Numbered from the stretch's first letter, positions 1-9,998 are shown. The stretch: 64,000 nt of DNA from Limnochorda sp. L945t (GCF_035593305.1 NZ_CP141615.1:2759722-2823721), one strand, 5' to 3'. Notes: generated by a model not told the origin, from the sequence alone. Numbers and translations: made by a program.

Positions 1-274
1 TCAACCCCACGGCGAAGATGATGACGACGCCGGCACCCACGCGCAGCAGCATGGAGCTCGGTTCGCCCAGCATCCACAGCACGGCCCCGCCCGCCACCCA
101 GCCGAGGAAGAGAGCGATCCCTCCCAACCGCGGCACCGGCTTGGGGTGCAGGTGCCGCCCCTCCGGCCGGTCCAGCAGCCCCCTGGCCCTGGCCCAGCGC
201 TCCACCGCCGGCGTCAGCACCCACACCAGTAAAAAGGCGGCCGCAGCGGCCGCCGTTGCGCTGAGGTAGTCCAT
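1..274 (-). CDS. MraY/WecA-family undecaprenyl-phosphate sugar-1-phosphate transferase (5' part only)
   Basis: Only the first 91 codons are inside the window; the frame runs off at position 1 without a stop. The protein starts MDYLSATAAAA with a hydrophobic segment, then has the family signature GLLDRPEGRHLHPKPVPRLG (about residues 33-52), followed by a second and third membrane segment. This signature is typical of polyprenyl-phosphate GlcNAc-1-phosphate transferases (WecA, TagO) that load the lipid carrier for cell-wall or surface glycans at the cytoplasmic membrane. It lies downstream of upp on the same strand with a 61-nt gap, a common Bacillota arrangement. The exact sugar substrate cannot be decided from this part. 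Confidence 0.85.
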   Translation of the reverse strand, partial: MDYLSATAAAAAAFLLVWVLTPAVERWARARGLLDRPEGRHLHPKPVPRLGGIALFLGWVAGGAVLWMLGEPSSMLLRVGAGVVIIFAVGL

Positions 275-335
275 GTCAACCCCCAAGACCCCGCTCCGGG
301 ACGCCCCGCCACGCCCTCAGCCGGGCGTCGCCGGG

Positions 336-965
336 TCACCGCGTGCCATAAAGCCGGTCTCCGGCATCTCCCAGGCCGGGCAGGATGTAGCCGTGGGAAT
401 CGAGCCGCTCGTCCACGGCCGCCAGATACACGTCCACGTCCGGGTGATGCTCCTGCAGCGCCCGCAGCCCCTCCGGCGCCGCGATGAGCGCCATCACGCG
501 TATGCTGCGGCCTCCCCGGTTCTTGACGTACCGCACCGCTTCCACCACGGAGCCGCCCGTGGCCAGCATCGGGTCGCAGATCAGCACGTCTCGCTCGGCG
601 ATGTCGGTGGGGACCTTGCAGTAATACTCCACCGGCCGCAGCGTCTCGGGGTCCCGGTAGATACCGATGTGCCCCACCTTGGCGGCCGGGATGAGCTGCA
701 GGACGCCGCCCACCATCCCCAGGCCGGCGCGCAATATGGGCACCACCGCCACCTTCTTGCCCACGAGCGCCTTGCCCGTCGTGGTGGTCAGCGGCGTCCG
801 GACCTCCACCGTCTCCACCGGGAAGTCCCGGGTCACCTCGTAGGTGATCAGCATGGATATTTCTTCGAGCAGCTCCCGGAACTCTTTGGGGCCGGTCCTC
901 TCGTCGCGCATCAAGGTCAGCTTGTGCTGTACCAGCGGATGCTCGATGACGTGGATCGCGCTCAT
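336..965 (-). CDS. upp: Uracil phosphoribosyltransferase
   Basis: Converts uracil and PRPP to UMP in pyrimidine salvage; cytoplasmic. The 209-residue length is normal for the family. It begins [20 protein letters not shown], has the [10 protein letters not shown] motif near residue 80, the PRPP-binding [10 protein letters not shown] motif near 130 and the C-terminal [10 protein letters not shown] typical of Upp. The ATG at 965 follows a GAGGGG ribosome site; an open frame continues upstream but crosses into the preceding gene and is not homologous. It sits 40 nt after the arginine phosphatase-RpiB fusion, matching the ywlE-rpiB-upp order of Bacillus. Confidence 0.97.
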   Translation of the reverse strand: MSAIHVIEHPLVQHKLTLMRDERTGPKEFRELLEEISMLITYEVTRDFPVETVEVRTPLTTTTGKALVGKKVAVVPILRAGLGMVGGVLQLIPAAKVGHIGIYRDPETLRPVEYYCKVPTDIAERDVLICDPMLATGGSVVEAVRYVKNRGGRSIRVMALIAAPEGLRALQEHHPDVDVYLAAVDERLDSHGYILPGLGDAGDRLYGTR

Positions 966-1005
966 GCGACCGCCCCTCTCGTTCCAGCTGCGGGCAGGCG
1001 GGCTT

Positions 1006-1914
<909 letters not shown>

Positions 1915-1986
1915 GGCCGACGCCTCCTACTCGCTCCCCTCGCCGCGCCCGCCGGCGGGACATGCTAGTCCGAGGAGGATGCTGCC

Positions 1987-2250
1987 GTGGATGCCGCGCC
2001 TTACTTGTGCCCGGCCTGCCGGACCAATCGCACCCGCTTCACGTTGATCTATCACTTCGCCCAACAAGTGCACAAGGACCCGCGCACGGGCGCCCTCACG
2101 TTCGCCGCAGACGAACTGGCACCTCTCGAGCGGGCGGGCCGGCCGGCCCTGGACGTGCGCTGCGAGATCTGCAACTTCCAGGGGAACGAGGGGGTGTTCG
2201 TCAAGGCTGCGCAAAAGGACGGTCCACCCGGCCAGCGGCCGCTCTCCTGA
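1987..2250 (+). CDS. Small protein with two CxxC pairs, possible zinc knuckle
   Basis: An 87-residue frame with a GTG start behind GAGGAGG. Two cysteine pairs, LCPAC at residues 7-11 and RCEIC near residue 60, flank a middle rich in hydrophobic and charged residues and could bind one zinc ion. I do not recognise the family. It is transcribed opposite to the surrounding operon, divergent from the arginine phosphatase fusion (72-nt gap), and its last 50 bases overlap the 3' end of ywlC. The strong ribosome site and the paired cysteines argue that it is real; function is unknown. Confidence 0.6.
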   Translation: MDAAPYLCPACRTNRTRFTLIYHFAQQVHKDPRTGALTFAADELAPLERAGRPALDVRCEICNFQGNEGVFVKAAQKDGPPGQRPLS

Positions 2251-3295
2251 GCCGGTTGTTGATCGCGAGCCCCACGCCCCGGTTGGCCACCGCTTCGGCC
2301 AGGATGAGCGCCGGTCGCTGGCAGTCGAGCTCCCGCAAAGCGCCGAAGAGCCGGCGTGCCACCTCTGCCAGGTCGTCGCGGGGGCCTGCGCTGACCACCC
2401 ATACGCCGGGGCGGGGCAGCACACGAAGCGACCGGAGCAGCTCGAGGGTTTCGTCCGTGAAAAACAGCCCGAGCCGGACCGGCCTCCCGCCCGCCTGCAT
2501 CTGCTCGATGCGTTCTTGCACCCTCCGCGCCACCCACTCCGAGGGGCCTTCCATCACCACCACGGGCGCGCGCGGCGCGTAGTGGCGGTACTTGAGGCCG
2601 GGAGAGCGCACGGGGCCCGGGGGAGGTGCCTCGAGCGAGAGGACGTCGACCCGGGTGAGCGCTTCCCGCAGCGCCTCCACCCCGATCCCGCCCGGCCTGA
2701 GCACCACGGGGGGATCTCCCGACAAATCGAGCACCGTCGACTCCACGCCCACCCCCGTCGGGCCTCCGTCCAGCACCCATTCCACTCGCCCGTCGAGGTC
2801 GTCCATGACGTGGGAAGCTTCCACGGGACTCGGCCGGCCCGATCGGTTGGCGCTCGGGGCGGCGATGGGGACACCGGCCGCCTTGATGAGGCCCAGCGCC
2901 ACCGGGTGGCGGGGCATGCGCACCGCCACCGTGTCCAGCCCGGCCGTCACCAGCTTGCTGACGTTGTCGCGCCGGGGCAACACCAGGGTCAGCGGGCCCG
3001 GCCAGAACCGGGAGGCCAGCGCGTGCCAGCGGCCTCGCGGATCCGGATGGGCCACGCTCATCGCCCCTTCGACCGACGCGACGTGCACGATGAGGGGATT
3101 GTCGGAGGGCCGGCCCTTTGCCTCGAAGATACGGCGCACCGCCCGGTCGGAGAGCGCGTCGGCGCCCAGGCCGTACACGGTCTCCGTGGGGAAGGCGACG
3201 AGCCCGCCGCGCCGGATGGTCTCCCCAGCCTCCCTCAACACCGCCGGATCGGGATGCTCCGGGTCCACCCGGACGAGGCGCGTGGCCACCCTCAC
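2201..3295 (-). CDS. tsaC: L-threonylcarbamoyladenylate synthase (Sua5/YwlC type)
   Basis: Makes threonylcarbamoyl-AMP from threonine, bicarbonate and ATP for the t6A modification of ANN-decoding tRNAs. The YrdC domain fills about residues 15-210, with FPTETVYGLGADA, KGRPSDNPL and PSANRSGRPSP. A C-terminal Sua5 domain of about 130 residues follows a linker that includes the typical SPGLKYRHYAP. The 364-residue length fits the long Sua5/YwlC form, not the short E. coli TsaC. I chose the GTG at 3295 because it makes a 4-nt GTGA overlap with the prmC stop; the longer upstream frame lies inside prmC. Confidence 0.95.
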   Translation of the reverse strand: MRVATRLVRVDPEHPDPAVLREAGETIRRGGLVAFPTETVYGLGADALSDRAVRRIFEAKGRPSDNPLIVHVASVEGAMSVAHPDPRGRWHALASRFWPGPLTLVLPRRDNVSKLVTAGLDTVAVRMPRHPVALGLIKAAGVPIAAPSANRSGRPSPVEASHVMDDLDGRVEWVLDGGPTGVGVESTVLDLSGDPPVVLRPGGIGVEALREALTRVDVLSLEAPPPGPVRSPGLKYRHYAPRAPVVVMEGPSEWVARRVQERIEQMQAGGRPVRLGLFFTDETLELLRSLRVLPRPGVWVVSAGPRDDLAEVARRLFGALRELDCQRPALILAEAVANRGVGLAINNRLRRAAAGRVDRPFAQP

Positions 3296-4227
3296 GGCCA
3301 GGTCCTCCCGCCGCCCACCGGCCAGCGGATGCCTGGCGGCGCCTCTCCGGCGCGGCGCGCTACGAGAGCCGGGACGCGACTTACCGGATCCTCGGCGGCC
3401 ACCGCCTCCCGGTAAGCTCCCCCCGCCCGCAGGCACTCCGCGGCCAGGCGCCGGGCCTGTGCCGGCGTGCCCAGCTCCATGATCAGCACGCCTCCCGGGC
3501 GCAGCACCTTCATCGCCTCCCGCGCCAGCTCTCGTGCCGTCCGAAGGCCGTCCTCCCCGCCGTCCAGCGCCTCTCGGGGTTCGTAGTGGCGGATCTCCGG
3601 GGCCAGGGCACGCATCTCCCCCGACGGGACGTAGGGCGGGTTGCTCACCACGAGGTCATAGCTCGCCTCCGCCAGCGCCCGCAGCCCATCCGCCCGGATC
3701 CATCGTACCCGGCCGCCCGGGACGTGCGCGCGCCCGTTGACGGCGGCGAAAGCGAGCGCCTGCTCGGAGACGTCGGTCCCCACGACGCAGGCCTGAGGCC
3801 GGCGCACGGCTATGGCCACGGCCACCGCGCCGCTGCCGGTGCAGGCGTCGGCCACCCGGACGGGAGCGGCCTCCTCCGTGGAGCTCAGCGCGAGCTCGAC
3901 GAGGTACTCGGTCTCCGGCCTCGGGATCAGCACCCCGGGCCCGACCCGCATCCTCAGACCGTAAAACTCCCGGTAGCCGACGATGTAGGCCACCGGCTCC
4001 CGCGCCGCCCGGCGCCGCAGCGCATCCCGGTAAGCGTCGACCTCGTGACGCTCCAGGGGCTCGTCGAGCCGCGCATACAGCTCGAGGCGGGAGATGCCGA
4101 GCACGCTCGCCAGGAGCACCTCGGCATCCAGGCGAGGGGTTGCCACCCCGTGCCGGGCCAGGTACCCTTGCGCGAGCCGCAGGAAGTCGGCCGCGACGTG
4201 CGGCGCCGCCGAGCTCACCGAGGCCAA
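3292..4227 (-). CDS. prmC: Peptide chain release factor N5-glutamine methyltransferase
   Basis: Methylates the GGQ glutamine of release factors. The 311 residues show an N-terminal helical domain (1-85), the PrmC signature IPRPETEYLVE (101-111), the SAM-binding DACTGSGAVAVA segment (about 127-138) and the catalytic NPPY at 196-199. The best start is TTG at 4227, preceded by AAAGGA with 8-nt spacing; a GTG three codons in is the alternative. It lies 13 nt after prfA, its substrate gene, and overlaps ywlC by 4 nt, so prfA, prmC and ywlC are probably co-translated. Confidence 0.96.
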   Translation of the reverse strand: MASVSSAAPHVAADFLRLAQGYLARHGVATPRLDAEVLLASVLGISRLELYARLDEPLERHEVDAYRDALRRRAAREPVAYIVGYREFYGLRMRVGPGVLIPRPETEYLVELALSSTEEAAPVRVADACTGSGAVAVAIAVRRPQACVVGTDVSEQALAFAAVNGRAHVPGGRVRWIRADGLRALAEASYDLVVSNPPYVPSGEMRALAPEIRHYEPREALDGGEDGLRTARELAREAMKVLRPGGVLIMELGTPAQARRLAAECLRAGGAYREAVAAEDPVSRVPALVARRAGEAPPGIRWPVGGGRTWP

Positions 4228-4240
4228 GGCCGGCGTCCTT

Positions 4241-5335
4241 TCACACTTCGAGCGCCTCGAGCTGGCGCGCCTGGTCGGCCAGGATGAGGGCGTCGATGAA
4301 GGGATCGAGTTCGCCCTCCTCCAGCACGGCCGGGAGCCGGTAGAGCGTCAGCCCGATGCGGTGGTCGGTCACGCGGTTCTGCGGGAAGTTGTAGGTGCGG
4401 ATGCGCTCGCTGCGCTCCCCGGTCCCTACCTGGCTGCGCCGTTCCTGGGCGAGCCGGCTCTCTTGCTCCTCGAGCCTCATGCTGTAGAGCCGGGCGCGCA
4501 GCACCTTGAGGGCGCGTTCGCGGTTCTTGAGCTGGGAGCGCTCGTCCTGGCAGGTGACCACGATCCCGGTCGGCTTGTGGGTCACCCGGACCGCGGAGTC
4601 GGTGGTGTTGACGCTCTGGCCGCCGTGGCCGCTCGACCGGAAGACGTCGATCTCGATCTCCTCGGGCCGGATCTCCACCTCGACTTCCTCGGCCTCGGGA
4701 AGCACCGCCACCGTGGCTGTCGACGTATGGATGCGGCCGGACGCCTCGGTGACGGGCACCCGCTGCACCCGGTGCACGCCCCGCTCGTACTTGAGGCGAC
4801 TGAACGCCCCGTCCCCGCTCACGGAGAAGATGATCTCCTTGAAGCCCCCGAGCTCCGTGGCGTTGGCTGCGATCAGCTCGACCTTCCAGCCGCGGCGCTC
4901 GGCGTACCGGGAGTACATCCGGAACAGGTCGGCCGCGAACAGGGCCGCCTCTTCCCCGCCGGTCCCGGCCCGGATTTCCACGATCACGTCCCGCTCGTCG
5001 TTGGGGTCTTTCGGCAAGAGCCTCCGCCGCAGCTCCTGCTCGAGCGCCTGGCGCCGGGCCGTGAGAGGCTCGATCTCGGCGGAGGCGAGCTCGCGCAGCT
5101 CCGCGTCGGACGAAGGGTCGGAGAGGATCCGGCGGGCCTCCTCCAGTTCAGCGCCGGCCTTGCGATACTCGTGCAGGGCCTGCACGAGTTCGCCCAGCTG
5201 TGCGTGCGCCTTGGCCAGCTTGCGAAGCCGCGCCGGATCCGCGATGACCTGGGGATCGCTCAGCTCCCTGGAGAGCTCCTCGTAGCGCTGCTCGACGCCG
5301 GCAAGCTGCGCCTCCAGCTGTTCCTCGCGCGACAT
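4241..5335 (-). CDS. prfA: Peptide chain release factor 1
   Basis: Recognises UAA and UAG stop codons and triggers peptide release on the ribosome. The 364 residues include the conserved [14 protein letters not shown] segment near 121, the codon-recognition tripeptide PVT (184-186) and the catalytic GGQ at 238-240 within [17 protein letters not shown]. An N-terminal coiled coil spans about residues 1-100. The ATG at 5335 sits 6 nt after the DUF1385 stop, with GAGG just upstream. prfA followed by prmC is the conserved Bacillota order. Confidence 0.98.
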   Translation of the reverse strand: MSREEQLEAQLAGVEQRYEELSRELSDPQVIADPARLRKLAKAHAQLGELVQALHEYRKAGAELEEARRILSDPSSDAELRELASAEIEPLTARRQALEQELRRRLLPKDPNDERDVIVEIRAGTGGEEAALFAADLFRMYSRYAERRGWKVELIAANATELGGFKEIIFSVSGDGAFSRLKYERGVHRVQRVPVTEASGRIHTSTATVAVLPEAEEVEVEIRPEEIEIDVFRSSGHGGQSVNTTDSAVRVTHKPTGIVVTCQDERSQLKNRERALKVLRARLYSMRLEEQESRLAQERRSQVGTGERSERIRTYNFPQNRVTDHRIGLTLYRLPAVLEEGELDPFIDALILADQARQLEALEV

Positions 5336-5341
5336 GGGGCC

Positions 5342-6301
5342 TCAGGCCACCACCATCTCCGGCCGGCGCTCCAGCGTGCCGTCCTGCTCGAGCACCGCCT
5401 CCAAGGCCGCGATGGCCACCTCGAGCTGGGAGTCATCGGGCTCGCGAGTGGTGAGGGTTTGAAGCCACATCCCCGGCCGGGCCACGAGCCGGACCCACGC
5501 AGACGCCGACGGGCTGCCGGCCGCCCGGATGATTTCGTACGAGACTCCCGCTACCACGGGCAGGATGGCCAGGTGCCAGAGCACCCGTTCGACGAGGGGC
5601 GGGCGGCCGACGAATGCGGTGACTACCGAGAAGGCGAAGACGCTGACGAGGACCACCAGAAAAAGGAAGTTGGTGCCGCAGCGGGGGTGGAAGCGGCTCG
5701 CGCGCCGGGCGCACGCCACGTCCAGACGGCCGCCAGACTCGAAGCAGTTGATCGCCTTGTGCTCTGCCCCGTGGTACTGGAAGACCCTGGTCATGTCGGG
5801 CATCCACCCGATGGCCCAAACGTAGCCCACGAACAACAGCGCCTTGAAGGCGCCCTCGATCACGTTGAGCGCGACGGTGCTGCCCACCCACGCCTGCACG
5901 AGGCGGACGAACGCCGCCGGCAGCAGCACGAAGAGGCCCACGGCCAGCGCGGCCGCCATCGCCAGCGTCGCCGCTTCCATCAAGCGCATGCCGCCCTGGC
6001 GAGACGCGCCGCCCGGCGCCCCGGCGGCGTGGTCCGCTTCGGCCAGCAAACGCTGCGCCGAGTCGTTGAGGGCCCGGTACCCGATCACGAGCGCCTCCAG
6101 CATCGCCACGACGCCCCGCACCAGGGGCCACCCCAGCACCCGGGCGCGCCGCACCCAGGGTGTCCCCGGATGCCGCGTCACCTGGATGTCCTGGCGGGAC
6201 GACCGGGTCGCCACCGCATACACCGTGCGGCCCCGCATCATGACCCCTTCGAGCACCGCCTGGCCACCGTAATAGAAGCTCGGTCCCGGCGTGGCACTCA
6301 T
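5342..6301 (-). CDS. DUF1385 family integral membrane protein (YqhQ-like)
   Basis: The 319-residue protein begins with the DUF1385 signature YYGGQAVLEGVMMRG (about 10-24). Later family marks are RVFQYHGAEHKAINCFE and the Cys-containing stretch RFHPRCGTNFLF. About four to five hydrophobic segments are visible (near 105-130, 140-165, 225-250, 265-285). The family is common in Clostridia and Bacilli beside prfA/prmC; its biochemical role is not established. The start forms an ATGA overlap with the stop of hflX, and 6 nt separate its end from prfA, so it is part of the same transcript. Confidence 0.92.
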   Translation of the reverse strand: MSATPGPSFYYGGQAVLEGVMMRGRTVYAVATRSSRQDIQVTRHPGTPWVRRARVLGWPLVRGVVAMLEALVIGYRALNDSAQRLLAEADHAAGAPGGASRQGGMRLMEAATLAMAAALAVGLFVLLPAAFVRLVQAWVGSTVALNVIEGAFKALLFVGYVWAIGWMPDMTRVFQYHGAEHKAINCFESGGRLDVACARRASRFHPRCGTNFLFLVVLVSVFAFSVVTAFVGRPPLVERVLWHLAILPVVAGVSYEIIRAAGSPSASAWVRLVARPGMWLQTLTTREPDDSQLEVAIAALEAVLEQDGTLERRPEMVVA

Positions 6302-7722
6302 GCTTCGTGCGCTCCGTTCCTTTCGAGCCGTGACGTGTCGTCCGGCGGACCGGCATGCTCTTCAGCCGCGTCGCGCTCGCCGAAGTAAGCCCGAGCCCAG
6401 CCTGCTCGGCGCACCGGCACCCGGCCGGCCCGCTTCGGGCCACCGCGGCCCGGCAGGGCCAGCCCCAGTGCGCGCAGGCGCCCGAGGGCCGCCGGCCCGA
6501 GCGCCGCCTTCACCCGGATGACGTCCGCCCCGTACTCCTGCTCGATGACACGGCCCCACCGGTAGAGTTCGGAGAGCGCCGAGGCCCGCGCATAGGGGAT
6601 GGCGAGCTCCACCACCCGCTCCCGCTCGGGAAGCGCCTCCACCAGCACCTGGCGGAGGCGGTCCAGGTTGGTGCGGTACAGGGCCGAGATGGGCACGGCG
6701 TCGGGGTGGAGCGCCAGGAGCCGCCGAAGCTCCGGCGGGTTGGCCTGATCGATCTTGTTGAAAGCAAGCACCAGGGGGCGCCCGGCCGCCCCGATGTCCT
6801 CCAGCGTCTCGAACACCGCTTCCATCTGGCGCTCGACGTCCGGGGCAGAGGCGTCGACCAGGTGCAGGAGCAGGTCGGCGTCCACCACTTCCTCCAGGGT
6901 CGCCCGGAAGGCCGCGACCAGGTGCGCGGGGAGCTTCTTGATGAACCCCACGGTGTCGGTCATGAGGCACTGCGCCCCATCGGCCAGCAGGACCCGGCGG
7001 ACGGTGGGATCGAGCGTCTCGAACGGCCGGTTGCGCGCGCTCACCTGAGAGCCGGAGAGCGCGTTGAGCAGCGTGGACTTGCCGGAGTTGGTGTACCCGA
7101 CCAGCGCGATGACCGGCAGGTGAAGATCCTCCCGCCGCCGGCGCTGCAGAGCACGGTGGCGCCCGAGCGCCGCGATCTGGCGCCGCAGCATCGCGATGCG
7201 GTGCTTGAGCCGGCGCCGATCGACCTCGAGCTTGGTCTCGCCGGGGCCTCTCGTGCCGATGCCGCCGCCCAGCCGGGAGAGGGTCTGGCCCCACCCCGTC
7301 AGCCTCGGCAGCAGGTACGTGAGCTGCGCCAGCTCCACCTGGAGCTTGCCCTCGCTCGAACGGGCCCGCTGGGCGAAGATGTCGAGGATGACCTGCGTGC
7401 GGTCGAGGACCGGGATGTCCAGCGCCCGCTCCAGGTTGCGCCGCTGCAAGGGGGTGAGTTCGTCGTCGGCCACGATGAGCTGGGCGCGGGTGAAAAGCGC
7501 CGCGGCGCGCAGTTCCTCGACCTTGCCCCGGCCCAGGTAAAGGGTGTTGTCGGGGGACCGCTCCTTTTGCACGAGCCGGCCCACGACTTCGGCGCCGGCC
7601 GCGCGGACCAGTTCGCTCAACTCCTCGAGGGAGCGCTCGAGGTCGGCCTCCTCCGAGCAGGCGATGAGAAAGGCCCTGGGGGCCCCGGACTGGACCGTCG
7701 CCTTCGCCTCGATACGCACCAT
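6298..7722 (-). CDS. hflX: Ribosome-associated GTPase HflX
   Basis: A GTPase that binds the 50S subunit and splits stalled or heat-damaged ribosomes. The 474 residues show the HflX domain (GTRGPGETKLEVDRR near 147-160), the G1 motif GYTNSGKS (209-216), DTVGFIKKLP as G3 and FNKID as G4. A C-terminal extension rich in Ala and Arg follows. I chose the ATG at 7722 because homology begins there; the open frame upstream continues into the divergent dinB region and is spurious. It is the first gene of the hflX-DUF1385-prfA-prmC-ywlC run. Confidence 0.95.
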   Translation of the reverse strand: MVRIEAKATVQSGAPRAFLIACSEEADLERSLEELSELVRAAGAEVVGRLVQKERSPDNTLYLGRGKVEELRAAALFTRAQLIVADDELTPLQRRNLERALDIPVLDRTQVILDIFAQRARSSEGKLQVELAQLTYLLPRLTGWGQTLSRLGGGIGTRGPGETKLEVDRRRLKHRIAMLRRQIAALGRHRALQRRRREDLHLPVIALVGYTNSGKSTLLNALSGSQVSARNRPFETLDPTVRRVLLADGAQCLMTDTVGFIKKLPAHLVAAFRATLEEVVDADLLLHLVDASAPDVERQMEAVFETLEDIGAAGRPLVLAFNKIDQANPPELRRLLALHPDAVPISALYRTNLDRLRQVLVEALPERERVVELAIPYARASALSELYRWGRVIEQEYGADVIRVKAALGPAALGRLRALGLALPGRGGPKRAGRVPVRRAGWARAYFGERDAAEEHAGPPDDTSRLERNGAHEA

Positions 7723-7749
7723 CCCCTGTTGGGCTTGCCTTCGCGGCCC

Positions 7750-7758
7750 ATTATAACA
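7750..7758 (-). promoter_or_regulatory. Extended -10 promoter of hflX
   Basis: Read on the minus strand the site is TGTTATAAT: a perfect TATAAT with the upstream TG of an extended -10 element, 28 nt before the hflX start. No good -35 hexamer is found 17 nt upstream, which is usual for this promoter class. The AT-rich core stands out in very GC-rich surroundings. Confidence 0.6.
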
Positions 7759-7839
7759 CCGGGCCCCGGCAGGGCGAGGAACCGTCTTTCGGCCCTCGGG
7801 CATCTCGTGATAGGATGGGGGTGAGGCGGTGGCGAACGC

Positions 7840-9081
7840 GTGATCGCATCCTCGGGCGCGGGGCATCCCGCGGCGGGCCGGGTCATCGCGCACGTGGACA
7901 TGGACGCCTTCTTTGCCGCCGTCGAGGTGCGGGAGCGACCGGAGCTGGCAGGCAAGCCGGTCATCGTCGGCGGGCGAAGGGACAGCCGCAGGGGGGTCGT
8001 CGCGACCTGCTCGTACGAGGCGCGCCGCTATGGGGTGCGCTCGGCCATGCCCATTCGCCGGGCGGTGGAGCTCTGCCCGCAGGGGATCTTCCTCGAGCCC
8101 CGCCACCATCTCTACCGGCAGGTCAGCGACCGGATCTTGGAGGTCCTCCACACATTCAGCCCGCTGGTGGAGCCGGTCTCCATCGACGAGGCGTACCTCG
8201 ACGTGACCGCCGACCGGGCGCGCTTCGAAAGCCTGGAGGCGCTGGGCCGGGCCATCAAGACGGCCATCCACGCGGCCGAGCGGTTGACCGCTTCGGTGGG
8301 GATCGCCCCCAACAAGTTTCTGGCCAAGCTCGCCACGACCCTGTCCAAGCCCAACGGGTTGATGGTGGTGGAGCCGTCCGGGGTGGATCGGCTCCTGCTG
8401 CCCCTGGCGGTCGACCACCTGCCGGGGGTCGGCCCCAGGACGGCGGCGCGGCTGCGGGAGATGGGCATCCACCGGGTCGCCGACGTGCGCGCCCGGCCCC
8501 GGTCGTACCTGGCCGAGCGGCTGGGGCGGTTCGGGGAGACGCTCTACGAGCTCGCCATGGGGATCGACCCGCGCCCCGTGCAGCCGCCGCAGCCGGCTCG
8601 TTCGCTGAGCGCGGAACAGACCTACGAGGAGGACATCACGGCTCCCGAGCAAGTGCGCGCCCGGCTCGCCGAGCTCGCCGCAGAGGTCGGGCGAAGGCTC
8701 CGGGCCGAAGGTTTTTGGGCCCGCACCGTGGTGCTCAAGGCCCGCTACCCTGACTTCGTGACCCTCACGCGGCGGGTCACGTTGCGGGAGCCCACGGCGG
8801 ACGACGCCCTGCTGTTCGAGACGGCGTACGCCCTGTGGCGCCAACTGCCACCTCGTCCCGGCGGCTTTCGGCTGCTCGGGGTGGGAGCCGAGTCGCTCAC
8901 GCGCTTTTCCCAGCCCCTGCTGTGGGAAGCGCCCGAGCGATCGGCCCGGCAGGCCCAGGTCGACCGGCTGGTGGATGCCATCAACACGCGCTACGACCGG
9001 GTCGTGGTCGGGAGGGGGCGAATCTTCAAGGCGGTGGCCCGGCGCTCTCCGGGGAAAACGCGGGATGACGCTGGCGGCTGA
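7840..9081 (+). CDS. dinB: DNA polymerase IV (Y-family translesion polymerase)
   Basis: Error-prone polymerase that copies past damaged bases. In the 413 residues the catalytic acids are in HVDMDAFFA (Asp20, Asp22) and SIDEAYLD (Asp116, Glu117). The helix-hairpin-helix LPGVGPRTAARLREMGI is near 188-205, and the little-finger domain follows (about 240-355). The GTG at 7840 is the only start upstream of the conserved N-terminus; its ribosome site is weak. It is divergent from hflX. No LexA box is evident in the 117-nt gap. Its end overlaps convergent codY by 56 nt. Confidence 0.95.
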   Translation: MIASSGAGHPAAGRVIAHVDMDAFFAAVEVRERPELAGKPVIVGGRRDSRRGVVATCSYEARRYGVRSAMPIRRAVELCPQGIFLEPRHHLYRQVSDRILEVLHTFSPLVEPVSIDEAYLDVTADRARFESLEALGRAIKTAIHAAERLTASVGIAPNKFLAKLATTLSKPNGLMVVEPSGVDRLLLPLAVDHLPGVGPRTAARLREMGIHRVADVRARPRSYLAERLGRFGETLYELAMGIDPRPVQPPQPARSLSAEQTYEEDITAPEQVRARLAELAAEVGRRLRAEGFWARTVVLKARYPDFVTLTRRVTLREPTADDALLFETAYALWRQLPPRPGGFRLLGVGAESLTRFSQPLLWEAPERSARQAQVDRLVDAINTRYDRVVVGRGRIFKAVARRSPGKTRDDAGG

Positions 9082-9811
9082 GCTCGGCCCGCAGCTGAGG
9101 GTTGAGGATGCGCAGGTAGGTCCCCTTCATCCCCAGGGAGCGGGCTTCGATGACGTTGGCGGACGCCAGCTTGCGCAGTGCGTTGACCGCCACCGATCGG
9201 GTGATCCCGGCCTGGTCGGCGATGCGGCTCGCCACCACCATGCCTTCGTCGCCCGGGAGCTCGGCCAGGAGGCGGCGCACTGCCTCGAGCTCCGAGTAGG
9301 AGAGGCTTCGGACCGCGGTCCGGGCGACCTGCCGTTCCTTGAGCTGGACCTCTTCCTCGCCCGCCAGGACGGCCGCGATGGCGAGCCCGCACGCGAGGGC
9401 AGCCGCCTCGATCACGGCCAGATCTTCGTCGGTGAGAGGCGAGTCGAGGCGGGCCACGACCAGCGTACCGACACGCCGTCCCGCTCCCACGACGGGAGCG
9501 ACGGCGCAGTGGTCGAGCCCCGTGAGGCGGCGGGCCTCGGTCTCCCACGACAGGGTGCCCACCTTGAGGATGCCGGCCGCCAGGTGATCCGGGAGCTGGC
9601 CGTCCTCGACCCACTGAAACTCGGAGGCGATGGGCCCGAAGCCCAGCGGAGGGGCCGGCGCCACGCCCAGGATGCGACCCCGGCGGTTGGCGATGACGAC
9701 GGAGGCTCCTCCGAGGGCCTCCGAGAGGGCGAGGGCCACGGAGGGCATCGGGGTGCCCACCCCATCAGGAGCGAAGACGGCGGCAACTTTTTGGATGCGC
9801 GCGAGGAGCAC
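9026..9811 (-). CDS. codY: GTP- and branched-chain-amino-acid-sensing repressor CodY
   Basis: Global nutritional repressor of Bacillota; in known members isoleucine or valine binds the N-terminal GAF domain and GTP raises affinity for DNA. The 261 residues comprise a GAF domain (about 1-155), a linker helix and a winged helix (about 190-250) with ASRIADQAGITRSVAVNALR, which closely matches the CodY recognition helix. The start is GTG at 9811. The C-terminal tail (about 15 residues) is Pro- and Ser-rich and specific to this protein. It is monocistronic, with its own promoter and a palindrome upstream. Confidence 0.95.
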   Translation of the reverse strand: MLLARIQKVAAVFAPDGVGTPMPSVALALSEALGGASVVIANRRGRILGVAPAPPLGFGPIASEFQWVEDGQLPDHLAAGILKVGTLSWETEARRLTGLDHCAVAPVVGAGRRVGTLVVARLDSPLTDEDLAVIEAAALACGLAIAAVLAGEEEVQLKERQVARTAVRSLSYSELEAVRRLLAELPGDEGMVVASRIADQAGITRSVAVNALRKLASANVIEARSLGMKGTYLRILNPQLRAELSRQRHPAFSPESAGPPP

Positions 9812-9867
9812 GGGGATTCGCCCCGCCTGGAGCGACCGCGGCGAACGGCGCTCCGAAAGTTTCGGTG

Positions 9868-9879
9868 TTTACGCGTAAA
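9868..9879. promoter_or_regulatory. Perfect 12-bp palindrome TTTACGCGTAAA overlapping the codY promoter
   Basis: TTTACGCGTAAA is a perfect inverted repeat touching the -10 hexamer and covering the expected transcription start of codY. It does not match the known CodY box (AATTTTCWGAAAATT), so if CodY binds here its recognition differs; another repressor is equally possible. Confidence 0.4.
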
Positions 9880-9908
9880 TTGTAGAACTTTCCGACTATG
9901 CCGGGCAA
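9879..9908 (-). promoter_or_regulatory. Probable sigma-A promoter of codY
   Basis: On the minus strand TTGCCC (9903-9908) and TACAAT (9879-9884) are separated by 18 nt. The -10 lies 68 nt upstream of the codY GTG. The 9860-9895 stretch is clearly less GC-rich than its surroundings. Confidence 0.55.
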
Positions 9909-9998
9909 GCTGGTAGGCACTGCCAGATACCCGGGCAACGACCTCCGAAGAACGCGCGGATGGGCGGGACGATGCCCGCCTCCGCACGCTCCCATGCG

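Noticed and set aside
4094-6388. A 764-codon open frame on the plus strand opposite prfA and the DUF1385 gene
   Set aside because: It is a mirror of real minus-strand genes in very GC-rich DNA; the product is His/Arg/Gly-rich with no recognisable domain.
7723-8844. N-terminal extension of HflX
   Set aside because: It runs through the promoter region and antisense to dinB; HflX homology starts at 7722.
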